Assembly: GCA_018296165.2 (NCBI GenBank)
Contig: JACKQL020000014.1
Span: 744,001 to 808,000 of the forward strand
Source: Termitomyces sp. T153
Lineage: Eukaryota; Basidiomycota; Agaricomycetes; Agaricales; Lyophyllaceae
Reading direction: 5' to 3'
Length of the DNA: 64,000 nt
Position numbers and translations under genes: made by a program. The notes below the pieces were generated by a model. It saw only the letters and a list, made by a program, of their open reading frames with translations. It made no database searches and was not told the origin of the DNA. Below, in pieces: positions 43,981-55,036 of the stretch (position 1 is its first letter; each line of letters opens with the position of its first letter).

Positions 43981-46668
43981 CAGTCAAACCTCTCATAACC
44001 AATGGCCCCTCCATGGAAGCCAAGAAGTATTGGTTATTAGGGAGTATCAGATATAAGAGGGGTCATTGTAGAGTCTCTTCTAATGCTTCATTTTAGTTTA
44101 AGTAGACATTATATACATGACTGCTAATGACTATTCAAATTTTTAGTGAAATATTCATTAAGAGTAGTAGGCTGAAGAGACTGAAATTCCTCAAGGTGTG
44201 TTTGGCACCCAAAACTCACAAGAATACCTTCTAACTGGCATGCATATTTCTGATCCATATCAGATACATACCTTAGGATAGTTGAAGCCACATTGAGTGC
44301 TTCCTGATGTGATGGCTTCACACTGATCACTTCACTGTCATCCACAGCATCACCACTCTTCTCTTCTTGGTTCTGTTCTCCCTTTTGACCTTCAACCACT
44401 GCCAAGAAAGTATTCTTCTAAATCTCCTCCTCAGCAATTCCATCTGCATACATCTTGTTCTCATTGATTGGGTTGAATAATTCATCAATATCCATCCAGT
44501 TTTTGTGTTGAAGGACTCCATGCTGCTCAAGATAAGATAAGGCCTTTTGAACCTCAACATCTGCTGCATTTATAGCATCTGCAGGCTTGGCATTGAGAAG
44601 AGATGAAACAGGGACAGATGGGGCAGAAGCAGGACCATTGGCAGCACTTGGTTTGATGAGTTTGTCAGGTAGAATCCCAGTCTTGTTCCAACAGTTCCAG
44701 ATGGTAGTAGTGTCAACTTCCTTCCATGCAGTGTCTGCCATTTGTAATGCTTTGAGGATGTTAAGATCATAGATCTCAGCTGGAGGAATATCACAAACAT
44801 AGCAATCAACAGCACAATTTACAAAGTGAGCATGGTAATGAGCTTTGAAGCAACAAATAATGCCTGCATCAGCTGGCTGGACATGCACTGTCAAATTAGA
44901 TTTGAAGTTTTTGACGATGATATTTGTGAGGTCATTTGGAGGGGTATGGGCACTGAAATTGTCCTGTAATAGCAGAATATGGTGTCCCTCACACTGTAAC
45001 TTAGCATCCCAATCATATATCCACTCCTGATATAGAACTGTTGTCATCCAAGCCTTTGCATTGCTTCTCCAGTAAAATCTGAGTTGAGCTCCACTCTTCC
45101 TTTGGAAATCCTATGGACTTTGGCTTTTCCAATGATCATTGGTAGGAGTTTCTCTGTACCTGTGGCATCTATAGTGAATGCAAAAGTCAACTGTTTCTTG
45201 TCTCCTTTGATACCAGACATCTGTTTTGTTGTGAGACCACAATCAGGAGGCATTCTGCATAAAACATGAGTTCCTGCTCATCAATAATTTAAAAGACAGC
45301 TTATGTCCAAAAGAGTCCAGTTTCATTCATGTTGAAAATATCCTTTAGTAAGAATCCATGTTTAGTGATCAATTCCCAAACACATTTGTGTTCAGCTTCA
45401 ACATCTTCAGGATTTGCAGAACCAGCCTCTCCATGATGCTTGAAGCTTCTCAGACCACATTGCTTCTTGAACCAATCCAACCACCTACTACTACAACTGA
45501 TTTTCTCATCAGTTGGAACCCCAACAAGATCAGCAAAGCAGTTCCATTTTGCTTTGAGTATGTCCCCAGAAAGGTCAACTCCATCACACATTGCTTTGTA
45601 AACCCACAACTTGAGCATCCTGTTTACCTCAGGGTTCTCACTCAGCTTTTCTCACTTTGCATTTCCTGTTTGTCCTCTTGCCAAAGCCTCAGCATATTGT
45701 TTCTGAAGCTCATCCTCCATTTTTATTCAATCCAAAATCTGTGGTTGTTGAGCTTCACATTGGAATACTTTTTGTTCCAATATGCTGCTATTTTGCTTTG
45801 GCTTGACTTGTTTTTGTGATGCCAATCCTGGATTTCAATCTTCTGCTTTAACGTTGCATTCTCCTTTTTGGTAAAAACAGGCTTCTTCTCCTTCTCTGCA
45901 TGTGGTTTGAGGTTGCAGTTCTCAGGTCCTCTCAAGTTAGATCTTAGCTCTTGGTAAATCTTACTGGTAAGTAAGTACAAGCTTACAGCACTTTCTTTTC
46001 AAATCAACCTTTGTTTTTCAACCTTCTCCAAGCTCTTTTAGCCACATAACAATACTTTTTTGCTGTGAATCCAATTGATCCAGCCCACGCTCATAGTTGG
46101 AAGCCCTTTCAAGGAGCTCTAGAACCCGTTCTTCATCAACCAGGTTCCCATCATGGTCCAGCCACATCTCGTCAGCATCCAAGATTGCCTCCTTCCTTGA
46201 GAGTCACACAAAAAGATCTTGTTTATATGGTTCTATCTCTAATTTGAGTTGTGAGATGCCTGCTTTGATGATCTCAAGAGGATTCTTTGGCATTGTCAGA
46301 GAGGGAGGGTGTAAGGGCGACCTCTTGGGACTGCAGATTTACAGAAATGAACCATGGGAAATATGACGTCGGGTTCTGCGCATAGTCATCATCAGAGTCA
46401 CGTGACCTGAAACCGGAAAGTTGGATCTTTTTTTTTTTCATTTTGCCGTTAAAATTAAGAATTACAGTGATTCTTTCCATCATATACTTAGGGAAAACCA
46501 ATTAATTATGTTGAAAATCTATATTTTCTGGGCAAATTATCGGTTATGACCCTTCCTCTGACCCATCGAATATCGGGTATCAGAGGGTTATCAAATTTCC
46601 CTGCGAACCAAGTCGGTGGATGCCGAAAACCCATCGGATTGAAGGGGTTATTGTTTACAAGGTTCGAC
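43981..46668 (-). mobile_element. Pogo/Tigger-like DNA transposon, inactive
   Basis: The left end, CAGTCAAACCTCTCATAACC after TA at 43979, and the right end GGTTATTGTTTACAAGGTTCGAC before TA at 46669 are imperfect inverted repeats, flanked by the TA expected of this superfamily. Subterminal sequences also match in inverted form (GGGGTCATT left, ATGACCC right). The transposase gene fills the interior on the minus strand. Inverted-repeat boundaries are by eye and could be off by a few bases. Confidence 0.6.
44124..46293 (-). pseudogene. Pogo/Tigger-type (CENP-B-like) transposase, broken
   Basis: From ATG 46293 the frame reads an N-terminal helical region (DEMWLDHDGNLVDEERVLEL), the first helix-turn-helix (ATLKQKIEIQDWHHKN near 45860), the second CENP-B-type domain (45618-45400), and a DDE domain. 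Its first catalytic block is NMNETGLFW, where Asp is normally found (NMDETG), so that Asp is Asn. The second is LLLQDNFSAH and the third PADAGIICCFKAHY. The C-terminal tail ends LEEFQSLQPTTLNEYFTK near 44145. Lesions: TGA near 46215 and 46020, a possible intron or break after LFWT (45301), a 1-nt frameshift near 45080 and TAG at 44418. The protein once cut and pasted the element; this copy is inactive. Confidence 0.85.
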
Positions 46669-46711
46669 TAGTGTTCGTGAAAATGAAAGCTGTTCGGCAT
46701 AATATCATCTA

Positions 46712-46900
46712 TAATATATGGGACGACTCCTGGGAAAGTGGCTGTGCGCTCAATATATGCGACGACTTTGGATTGTGCTGACTAAAATTTGTCAGCTGCT
46801 GACCAAGAACCTTCCTTTTTGGGCAGCTTGGCTATTTTTCGCACTTGGAACAGATTTTTTCCAAAAAAAATTATAGTATACAACTTTACTGAATATACAC
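46712..46900 (+). repeat. Better-preserved copy of the 41028-41200 repeat
   Basis: CpGs are kept (GCGACGAC, GTGCGCTC). It lies 40 bp beyond the right end of the pogo element, while its partner lies 3 kb left of the left end, both in the same orientation. Confidence 0.5.
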
Positions 46901-47184
46901 TATCTTTTGACCATGTGTAAAACATGCCAAATAGCCTGCACGTGTGAAACAGGCCAAACGCAATTTAGTGGACACTGTTTTTCACACCTCGCGCGTTTTT
47001 TGACACAACATGACCAAACAATGGGCATTTCCGAAGTTGTGGAAAGGAGGCCACACGACAAAGTATGTTTCGTCACATCTATTGATTGATTGATGTTGAC
47101 TAACAAGCTTATTAGTAACTCCTTAACCACATTGAGCTATTGATACATCAAATATCTCATCATGCAAGTCAATTTTAATGGTTT

Positions 47185-48266
47185 TTGACTGTTAAATTGC
47201 TTAACAATGGATGTTATAGGCAACCACCTACTACTCCTGAAAGCCAAAGGCAACAAGCTAGGAATCAAAGGAGACTTGAACAGTTACAAATGACAGATCC
47301 TGACAATTGTCGAGCAAATAGAAACAATAGATCTTTGGAACAGATCAATACTGTGGTTGTTCCACCACTTCAATTTGGGCCTGGGGGTATGGGAACTGGG
47401 GGTATTAATCAATCTATGGGATCTAGGAGTATGGGATCTGAGGGTTTGAGGCTTAATCACCAAGCTATAGCCACCACTTCTAGCTCTTCAGGAAGACCTA
47501 TTAGGCAGCCAGTTGCTGCTGCTGATCCATTTTCCATAGTGATCCCTGAAACTGTTTTGCCTGAAGGATGGGATGCTCCTTTGCAGAATCCCATTCCTAG
47601 AATGGTGCCTCCTCCACCTGCTCCTCCACTTAGAAGAGTGAGAAAAGTTCCTATGGAGAATTCTATGCCCATCATGATGCCATCTCTAACGGAAGATGGT
47701 AGCGGGACTTAGTGTGGGAAAACGGTACCACCCCCATTACGTACTGCGGGGCTTAGAACACGAAGGTCATGTGTAAAATAGGCCTCGAAGATAAATAAAA
47801 TGGATCATCATCATCATCATCATCATCTGTTGTACATGGAAGGGACAATAGGCTCAATCAGCCCACTATTGCTCAACCTACAGTGATCATTCCTCAAACT
47901 ATTTTGCCTGAAGGATGGAATGCTCCTTTACAGCATCCTATACCCAGAATGGTGCCTCTTCTACCTGCTCCTGCACTTAGAAGAATCAGACCTGCTCCAC
48001 CTCCCCCTGCTCCTAATGTTGCTCAGGAGATGGAAAACTACCAGATCAGACATGAACAAGCATTGGCTGTATTAGAAGAGCAACAAAGGCTGAGACAAGA
48101 GCAGGACAGGCAGCAGGCATTAGCTATTTTGAGCCAGGAAAGACAGGAAAGAGCAAGACAGGAAGAAGAGCTATTCAGAGCAGAGGTCAGTTCAAGACTA
48201 CTTCAAGATGCTACTTTAATTAACAAAGTTCAATAGCATATTGATCTGAATCCTGAACATAGGCCT
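47185..48266 (+). pseudogene. Helitron protein, N-terminal part, with 137-bp insertion
   Basis: Reads Gln/Arg-rich, then LEQLQMTDPDNC, then two tandem copies of a Pro-rich repeat (LPEGWDAPLQNPIPRMV and LPEGWNAPLQHPIPRMV), then a coiled coil (EEQQRLRQEQDRQQALAIL). The frame is cut at 47688-47824 by an insertion absent from the relic, ending in a stop at 47712. A TAG at 48234 is present in both Helitron copies and is best explained by a 51-bp phase-0 intron at 48186-48236 (GTCAGT...TTAAC...TAG), which rejoins the frame to the Rep domain. The role of this region in Helitrons is unknown. Confidence 0.65.
47688..47824 (+). repeat. 137-bp insertion with (ATC)n tail, LINE- or SINE-like
   Basis: The relic reads straight through (CATCTCTATCTGCTG), but here 137 bp interrupt it: a GC-rich head with about seven CpGs, AATAAAATGG, and a tail of eight ATC repeats. 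A short head plus simple-repeat tail is the form of a 5'-truncated LINE or a SINE inserted by target-primed reverse transcription. A target duplication cannot be separated from the tail. Its CpGs contrast with the CpG-poor surroundings, so it is young. Confidence 0.6.
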
Positions 48267-51200
48267 TTGAATGCAGCTATGGCTCAAAGAATCTTTCAAG
48301 GTTGGGAACAGCAACATGAAGCTGATCTGGAAGAGGATTTCAATGATTTGGGTCCTCAGAATGATATACCTTCTGAGGATGACTTGGAATATGTTGATCC
48401 TGCTCAACATCAACTAGCAGAGCAATTGGATCCTCCCCTTGATGATCCATTGGGTCCTCAGGATGACATGTCTTCTGATGATGGCTTGGAATATGTTGAT
48501 CCTGCTCAACAGAGACCTGCAGAAGACTTGGACCCTGCCCTACCCAATGATCCACCACAACCAGAAAATCCTGCTGAAAATATACCAGCAGAAGAACCAG
48601 AGCCTCCCCTTGGACTTCCTATTCCACCACAACTTGGTCCTATTCAGCCTGTTCCAAGAGGAAGGCAACCTTACTTGGTTGAATACCCTCCACACTATCT
48701 TGGTCCTATGACTGTTATATGTCCACACTGCCAAGCTTTACATTTTGATGCTGAAAAGCTCACCAAGTCTACTAGAAACAGCCCAAAGTTTGGCATGTGC
48801 TGCTTACAAGGCCAAGTAAATTTGCCCAGGCTTCAAGATGCTCCAGCAGATTTACTGAACCTGCTCCATGGGCATCATCCTCTCTCTAACACCTTTAAAA
48901 CATCAATCCGTCAATACAATGCAGCCTTTGCATTCACATCTTTGGGAGTCAAAATTGACCATGCCATTACCAATGCACCTGGACCATACAGCTTTAGGAT
49001 CAATGGAGAACTACATCATTTGACAGGTGCCTTGCTTCCTATTGAAGGCAATCTGCCTGTATATGCACAGCTCTACTTTTATGATCACAATCAGCAATTG
49101 GCTTTTCGTCAACAGAACAATCCCAGGCTTGATCCTCAGATAATGGCCTCTTTGCAGGATATGCTTGCTAGAGTCAATCCCTTCATTGGCTTATACAAGC
49201 AGGCCAGGCAGATCATGGGAGAAGTTCCAGAAGGCCAACCACAAAGGCTTTCTGTCAAGCTTACAGCTGATTTTGGAGATCCTCGATGCTATAATGACCC
49301 TAATGAACAGGAGGGAGTTGCAGCTGTAATTCCAGGAGATGGCTCAGAAGAGCGATCAAATGATCGTGATATAGTCTTGCACTTGCATGGAGGTCAATTG
49401 AAGCAGATCAGTCACTTGCACCCATATTACACTCCATTGCATTATACCATCATCTTTCCCACTGGACAGCCTGGATTTCACACCAACATTCGCTCTCATT
49501 TTGGACCACAGAATCAACAAAGATCAGCAAAGGTGACCCAAACAGCATATTATGCATACAGGCTGCAGCAAAGGACTTTGGAATTCAATGCACCATTACT
49601 CTGGAGTGGGAGGCTATTTCAACAATATGTTGTAGATGCATGGGCTTCTACTGAACAAAACAAGTTGAATTGGATTCGACACAACCAGAAAAAGATCAGG
49701 GCTGAAGTCTATCAGGGAGTAGTGGATGCTGCTGCTGGAGATGAACAAGTCACCCCACAAAGCCGTCGTGTTATCCTCCCATCCTCCCATACTGGAAGTG
49801 ATCGACAGATGCAGCAATTATTCCAAGACTCTATGGCTATCTGCAGGAATTTTGGAAAACCTGACCTCTTCTTGACTATGACTGCCAATCCAAAGTGGTC
49901 AGAAATTGAAGAAGCTCTCTTGAAGGAACCTGCAGTCAATGGGAAGAAGCAAACAGCTGCTGATCGACCTGATATTGTTGCCAGAGTTTTTGAACTCAAG
50001 AAAAATGCTGTGGTAAAGGAGATCAAGGAAGGTCTCTTTGGCAGCTGTGTGGCTTATGTTCATACCATTGAATTCCAAAAGAGAGGACTTCCACATATGC
50101 ACATCTTGATCTTTTTCCATCGCCATCACAGAATCAAGGATGCACCTGATGTGGATTCCATTGTCTCTGCTCAGATTCCAGATCCAGTTGCTCAGCCTCA
50201 ATTGTATCAGGTATTGGCTCTGTTTGAATCCTGAATTCAGTTACTTATCTTTGTTGTCAGGTTGTTACTGCCAACATGGTCCATGGTCCATGTGGAGCTG
50301 CCAAACCCAATGCTAAGTGCATGGTAGATGGCAAATGTTCCAAGAAATACCCAAAGGAATTCCAAGAGGCTACTCAGTATGGAGATAATGGCTATCCTCA
50401 ATATGCCAGACCTGACAATGGACGCTTCTTTGAAAAGAATGGTCATCGTTATGACAATCGAGATGTTGTTCCATATAATCCTTATCTCTCAGCCAAGTAC
50501 AAATGTCACATCAATGTGGAGGTCTGTGCTTCAATAGAAGCCATCAAGTACATTCACAAGTACATCTACAAAGGCCATGATAGGACAACTTTGGAGATTG
50601 CTGGAGAGCAGATGGACCAGAGGGATGAAATCAAGGAACACTTGGATGCCAGATACATCTCTGCACCTGAGGCTTGCTGGCACATCTTTGAATTCAACAT
50701 GCATGGAGAACATCCCCCTGTATATCGATTACCTGTGCATTTGGAGGGCCAACATGAAGTCTACTTTCAAGATAATGAGCCTTTGGAGATGGTAGCTGCC
50801 AGGCCTAATGCAAACAAGACTGCACTCACTGCTTGGTTTGAAGCCAATGCCAGATTCCCTAATAACAACACCACTTATCAGAGCTTTCCAACCAAGTTTG
50901 TCTATGAAGCTTCCAAAAGGACCTGGAAGGAGAGGCAAAGAGGAACAGCTATTGGGAGGATGTACTTTGCTTCACCTCAACAGGGAGAAAGGTTCTACCT
51001 TAGAATGCTCCTGACAGTTGTGACCAATGCAACATCATGGGCTGATCTCAGGACAGTCAATGGTCACACCTATCCTACTTACAAGGAGGCATGCAAGGCC
51101 CTTGGTCTTCTAGAAGATGATGCAGAATGGAGGCAGTGTCTTGCTGAAGCTGCTCCAATCCAATCAGGATCAGCTCTCAGACAGCTCTTTTGCACTATCC

Positions 51201-51460
51201 TATTCCACTGTGCTCCTACTACTCCAGAGGCTCTATGGGATGAATTCAAGCACTCCATTTGTGATGATCTTCAACACAGATTGGAGAATATCAGGCAGTA
51301 CAGGGACAGAGTCTTTACTGATGAAGATATTTATGACTATGGCCTTTATCTGATCAATGACAATCTGAAGAATTTTGGCAAGACTCTTCAAGACTTTCCC
51401 AATATGCCAGAAGCCCAACAAGTTTGGAATGTAATTCCAGGCAAGTTGGACATTGTATAA
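48267..51460 (+). pseudogene. Helitron Rep (HUH endonuclease) domain
   Basis: Frame 48267-50210 plus, after a 50-bp phase-0 intron (50211-50260, GTATTG...GTCAG), 50261-51457. The acidic N-terminal part leads to the Helitron_like_N domain (HPYYTPLHYTIIFPTGQPG, WSGRLFQQYVVDAW). The HUH motif is in GLPHMHILIFF (His 610 and 612 of the 48267 frame). The tyrosine pair is IKYIHKYIYKG (Tyr 92 and 96 of the downstream part), with MVHGPCG between. Rep nicks and rejoins DNA at the element ends during rolling-circle transposition. The frame stops at TAA 51458-51460 and continues in the same frame into the helicase, so this stop is probably a nonsense mutation; a weak alternative intron exists. Confidence 0.88.
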
Positions 51461-52969
51461 AGAGTTGACATTGATACTGATCAAACAATTTCAGGAAATA
51501 GGCTTTTGCAAGAAGAAACAGATTATGATGTTGAGGAGTTGAAGAGAAGGGTGGATGAAAACAAGGCCAGGTTTAATGGTGAACAACTGGGAGCCTTCAA
51601 TGAAGTTATGGACTCTGTGGACAACAACTTGGGCAAGATGATATTCATTCACAGTGCAGGTGGATGTGGCAAAACATTTGTGTGCAACACTTTGGCTTCT
51701 GCTGTTCGGTCCAATGGAGATGTGGCATTATGTGTAGCATCATCTGGGATTGCTGCCTTATTGCTGGAGGGTGGTAGAACTGCACATTCAAGGTTCAAAA
51801 TCCCCATTCCTGCTTTGGATACATCCATTGCCAATATCAAAAGAGGAACTCAGTTGTCTCAACTCTTACTCCAGACCAAAGTTGTCATCTGGGATGAAGT
51901 CCCAATGCAACACAAAAATGCCATTGACTCTGTGGATCGAGGGTTCAGAGACATCCTGGAGAAGGATGTTCCTTTTGGTGGAGTGACTGTGGTGTTTGGA
52001 GGAGATTTTAGGCAAACTCTCCCAGTTATCCAACGAGGACTCAGGCAGCAGATGATTGCTGCTTCACTCAAAAGGGGAAGACTTTGGGATCAAATTCAAG
52101 TCCACTACTTGGTTCAAAACATGAGATTGGATCAGACTCCTGATAACATTGCTCATGCAGCTTGGTTATTGGATATTGGTACTGGAAAAAACCTTGGGCC
52201 TGGAGAAACAGTACAACTTCCAGAAACCATGATCTGTAATGACAATTCTGTCACTGGATTGATCTCTTCCACTTATCCTCATATTGATCACCATCAAGAT
52301 GATCAGTATTATCTGGACCGTACCATCCTTTCTGGCAAGAACTCTGATGTAGAGGATATCAACTCTGAAGTTCTGCAGAAATGTCCAGGAGAAGAGAAAA
52401 TCTTGCAGAGTGCAGACTCTGTCATATCTGATGATGGAAATCCTAATGGTCTTGCATTGTATCCAATGGAATACCTCAACTCTCTCAGAGCCAGCAGTTT
52501 GCCCTTGGCTAAATTGGCTCTGAAGATTGGTGTTCCTGTCATGCTGCTCAGGAATCTGGATACAACCAAAGGACTTTGCAATGGGACAAGAATGATTGTC
52601 ACTCACATCAGCACCAGAGTTCTCAGATGTAGGATCATCAGTGGGGATGCCAAGTTTGCAGGATCAATTGTTTTGATTCCAAGAATCAACATAGATGTGT
52701 CTGAAGAAGATTTGCCAATTCCATTGCGCAGGAGACAATTCCCAGTTTGATTGGCCTTTGCCATGACAATCAACAAGTCTCAGGGTCAATCAGTCAAGCA
52801 TGTTGGATTGGACCTTCAATCAGGAGTTTTTTCACATGGCCAACTTTATGTTGCACTCTCTCGGTGCACATCAGGAGATCGTATCAAAGTCATCTTGGAC
52901 CCAGAAAACACATCAAGAAAGACTGCAAATATTGTCTATCAGGAAATCTTGAATGGTTTACAAATGTAA
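51461..52969 (+). pseudogene. Helitron PIF1-type helicase domain with in-frame stop
   Basis: In frame with the Rep part. Walker A is HSAGGCGKTF near 51650, Walker B VIWDEVPM near 51890, then GGDFRQTLPVI, and motifs V and [13 protein letters not shown] and [10 protein letters not shown] (52765-52865). Just before motif V the frame reads [20 protein letters not shown] at 52748-52750 stands where PIF1-type Helitron helicases have Arg (FPxRLAFAMT), so CGA to TGA at a CpG is the likely cause. The protein ends at 52969 (EILNGLQM). The helicase would unwind the nicked strand 5' to 3'. Confidence 0.88.
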
Positions 52970-53266
52970 GTGTGAGTTTTGTTGGATTCAAGCAAAAAAT
53001 TGCTAACTTCTATGAACTTCAGCACCTAATGTCTATAGCTGGACCATGTAGTATAGATATTCTTAATGGTTTACAAATGTAAGTGTCACAGTTTAAATAA
53101 TTGGTTGGTTAGTACTAACTTTTATAATTTAATTTTCAGCATCTCTAATATATACCAATGGACATTGTAGTATTTTGTTAATAATGTAATATAGATACAT
53201 GATTGGTTTATAGATGAAATCTCAGTGTATTGAATGGTAAGAGAAAAGCAACACTTGGTCAACAAA
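52970..53266 (+). other. Helitron 3' region between helicase and minisatellite
   Basis: AT-rich. AATGGTTTACAAATGTAAGT occurs twice, at about 52951 (end of the helicase frame) and 53066, so the helicase end is partly duplicated. No further gene. Confidence 0.5.
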
Positions 53267-53960
53267 ATACAAAGACCTAACCAAATGAAGTGAGGTTGGG
53301 TCTGGGATGAAGCATTAAGTTTGAAATACAAAGACCTAACCGAACGAAGTGAGGTTGGGTCTGGGACTTAGCATTGAGTTTGAAATACAAGGACCTAACC
53401 GAACGAAGTGAGGTTGGGTCTGGGACTTAGCATTGAGTTTGAAATACAAAGACCTAACCAAACAAAGTGAGGTTGGGTCTGGGATGAAGCATTAAGTTTG
53501 AAATACAAGGACCTAACCGAACGAAGTGAGGTTGGGTCTGGGACTTAGCATTGAGTTTGAAATACAAAGACCTAACCGAACGAAGTGAGGTTGGGTCTGG
53601 GATGAAGCATTAAGTTTGAAATACAAGGACCTAACCGAACGAAGTGAGGTTGGGTCTGGGATGAAGCATTGAGTAGAATATCGAGGACCTAACCGAACGA
53701 AGTGAGGTTGGGTCTGGGATGAAGCATTGAGTAGAATATCGAGGACCTAACCGAACGAAGTGAGGTTGGGTCTGGGATGAAGCATTAAGTTTGAAATACA
53801 AAGACCTAACCGAACGAAGTGAGGTTGGGTCTGGGATAAAGCATTAAGTTTGAAATACAAGGACCTAACCGAACGAAGTGAGGTTGGGTCTGGGATGAAG
53901 CATTGAGTAGAATATCGAGGACCTAACCGAACAAAGTGAGGTTGGGTCTGGGATGAAGCA
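53267..53960 (+). repeat. Twelve-copy 59-bp minisatellite in the Helitron 3' end
   Basis: Units read ACCTAACCGAACGAAGTGAG then GTTGGGTCTGGGA and a linker with two alternating forms (ATTAAGTTTGAAATACAA or ATTGAGTAGAATATCGAG). ACCTAACC and GGTTGGGT are an imperfect inverted repeat, so each unit can fold. I count twelve GAGGTTGGGTCTGGG cores. The array runs directly into the terminal hairpin. Confidence 0.93.
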
Positions 53961-53961
53961 A

Positions 53962-54000
53962 GAGCTACAGGCCCGTGCCGAAGGCACGGGGCGTAGCTCG
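53962..54000 (+). other. Helitron 3' terminal hairpin and end
   Basis: CCCGTGCC-GAA-GGCACGGG (53972-53990) is a perfect 8-bp stem with a 3-nt loop, enclosed by GAGCTAC...GTAGCTC. Ten bases later the sequence reads CTCG at 53997-54000 followed by T. Helitrons end in CTRR about 10 nt after a hairpin, next to a host T; here the third base is C. The relic has CTTG followed by T at the same point, consistent with decay of CTCG. Confidence 0.8.
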
Positions 54001-55036
54001 TTTCTTATCATGTGTCATAAACATTCAGGCTGGTTATGAAATCAAACCATCAAACCCAATGCCAATAATCCCTGATCGTCAAATAACCATATGTATCTTC
54101 CGCGGGCCTTTTATCGGGCCAGCCTTTCAAACTGTTTTTGTCGTCTTACTTTCTGCCGAGTCACTATGATAAACCTCCATTTCAATTGCAGGAAACCTTA
54201 CTTTCCTTTGTTGTTTCTTCGAAAGGCTGGTACATCACAAATTCACTCGGTTTCAACTCGGGGGACTTGCCTTCTCGTGACCGTATTTTAGAAGTCGTCG
54301 AAGATACCCGGGAGCACAGCGCCTCGCCAAATGCGGATTTTTTAGGTGCAACCATCCTTTGGAGAAAGTAGAAGCATCAGTCACCACACACTTCCATTTT
54401 TTGAGGTCACTTCGGAACGGATTGATACCACATCAGTCCAACCATCATCAGATGAAAAAGAACAGGAGAATATCAGTTCTGGCAAGACGTCACAACCAGT
54501 ACCATATGTTACTCCCACTATTTTTCATGAATGGACCGGAATACGGTGGCAATACTCATGGTCTCCCCGTAGATAGACCTGTTTTTCTTTGAGTCGGCCT
54601 GACCAAGGGGTCATCGTCCGAGTCGGAATATGAAGAAGGGAAAAGGGACAGTCCTCTTCAGCTTCGAACAAGACAACTTCGCCGGCTACTGCCAGTCTCA
54701 ACGAGTTATTACCTCGACACCATGTAGAACTTAGTTAGTCACTTGACTTCCAATATGTTGACTCGATGTAACTTCGTTGTTTTTTGGGAACAACCATCTT
54801 TCTCGTCTTCAAGACTTGATCCTTCTCGGTCCAATATCACTATCATCCCTGACCTTTTTTGCGAACACTCCGGAAGTTTCTTTTGTTCCACCTCGACCAG
54901 GATTTCGTATTGCATTTTTGAACTTTCAATTCAATTTGCCGATGTCGGCTTTGTGAGTCAAGAGTTCTCTCCGTCGTTGCGAGAATCCGGCAATAAGTTG
55001 GGGTCGAAGTTGAATCACCTTACGAATTTCTATTAT
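54001..55036 (+). other. Possible 3' part of a host gene cut by the Helitron, otherwise unassigned
   Basis: After an AG at 54190 (TTCAATTGCAG) plus-strand frames have protein-like composition: SSKGWYITNSLGFNSGDLPS and RILEVVEDTREHSASPNADF to about 54350, then SVQPSSDEKEQENISSGKTS-like sequence in another frame, and near 54615-54727 SSSESEYEEGKRDSPLQL ending STSYYLDTM-stop. Splicing could join these, but I cannot name a family and no upstream exons exist because the Helitron ends at 54000. From 54727 to 55036 I see no gene. Confidence 0.25.

Larger units (their letters stand above)
47185..54000 (+). mobile_element. Helitron (rolling-circle transposon), nearly complete
   Basis: In order: a Pro-rich and coiled-coil N-terminal frame, a Rep/Helitron_like_N domain with HUH motif and paired tyrosines, a PIF1-type helicase, a 12-unit minisatellite and a 3' terminal hairpin. 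The 3' end is set at 54000 by the hairpin and by where similarity to the relic at 15890 stops. The 5' end is not resolved: similarity to the relic covers only from about 47293, and no TC-start could be proven, so the element may begin further left. Two in-frame stops make it probably inactive. It has more CpG than the relic but less than the host genes. Confidence 0.93.

Noticed and set aside
48234..48236. TAG in the Helitron as an inactivating stop
   Set aside because: Both Helitron copies share it, and a 51-bp phase-0 intron with GTCAGT donor and TTAAC branch site removes it.
53267..53960. Regular repeats resembling a CRISPR array
   Set aside because: The genome is eukaryotic, the units are contiguous without variable spacers, and the array belongs to the Helitron end.
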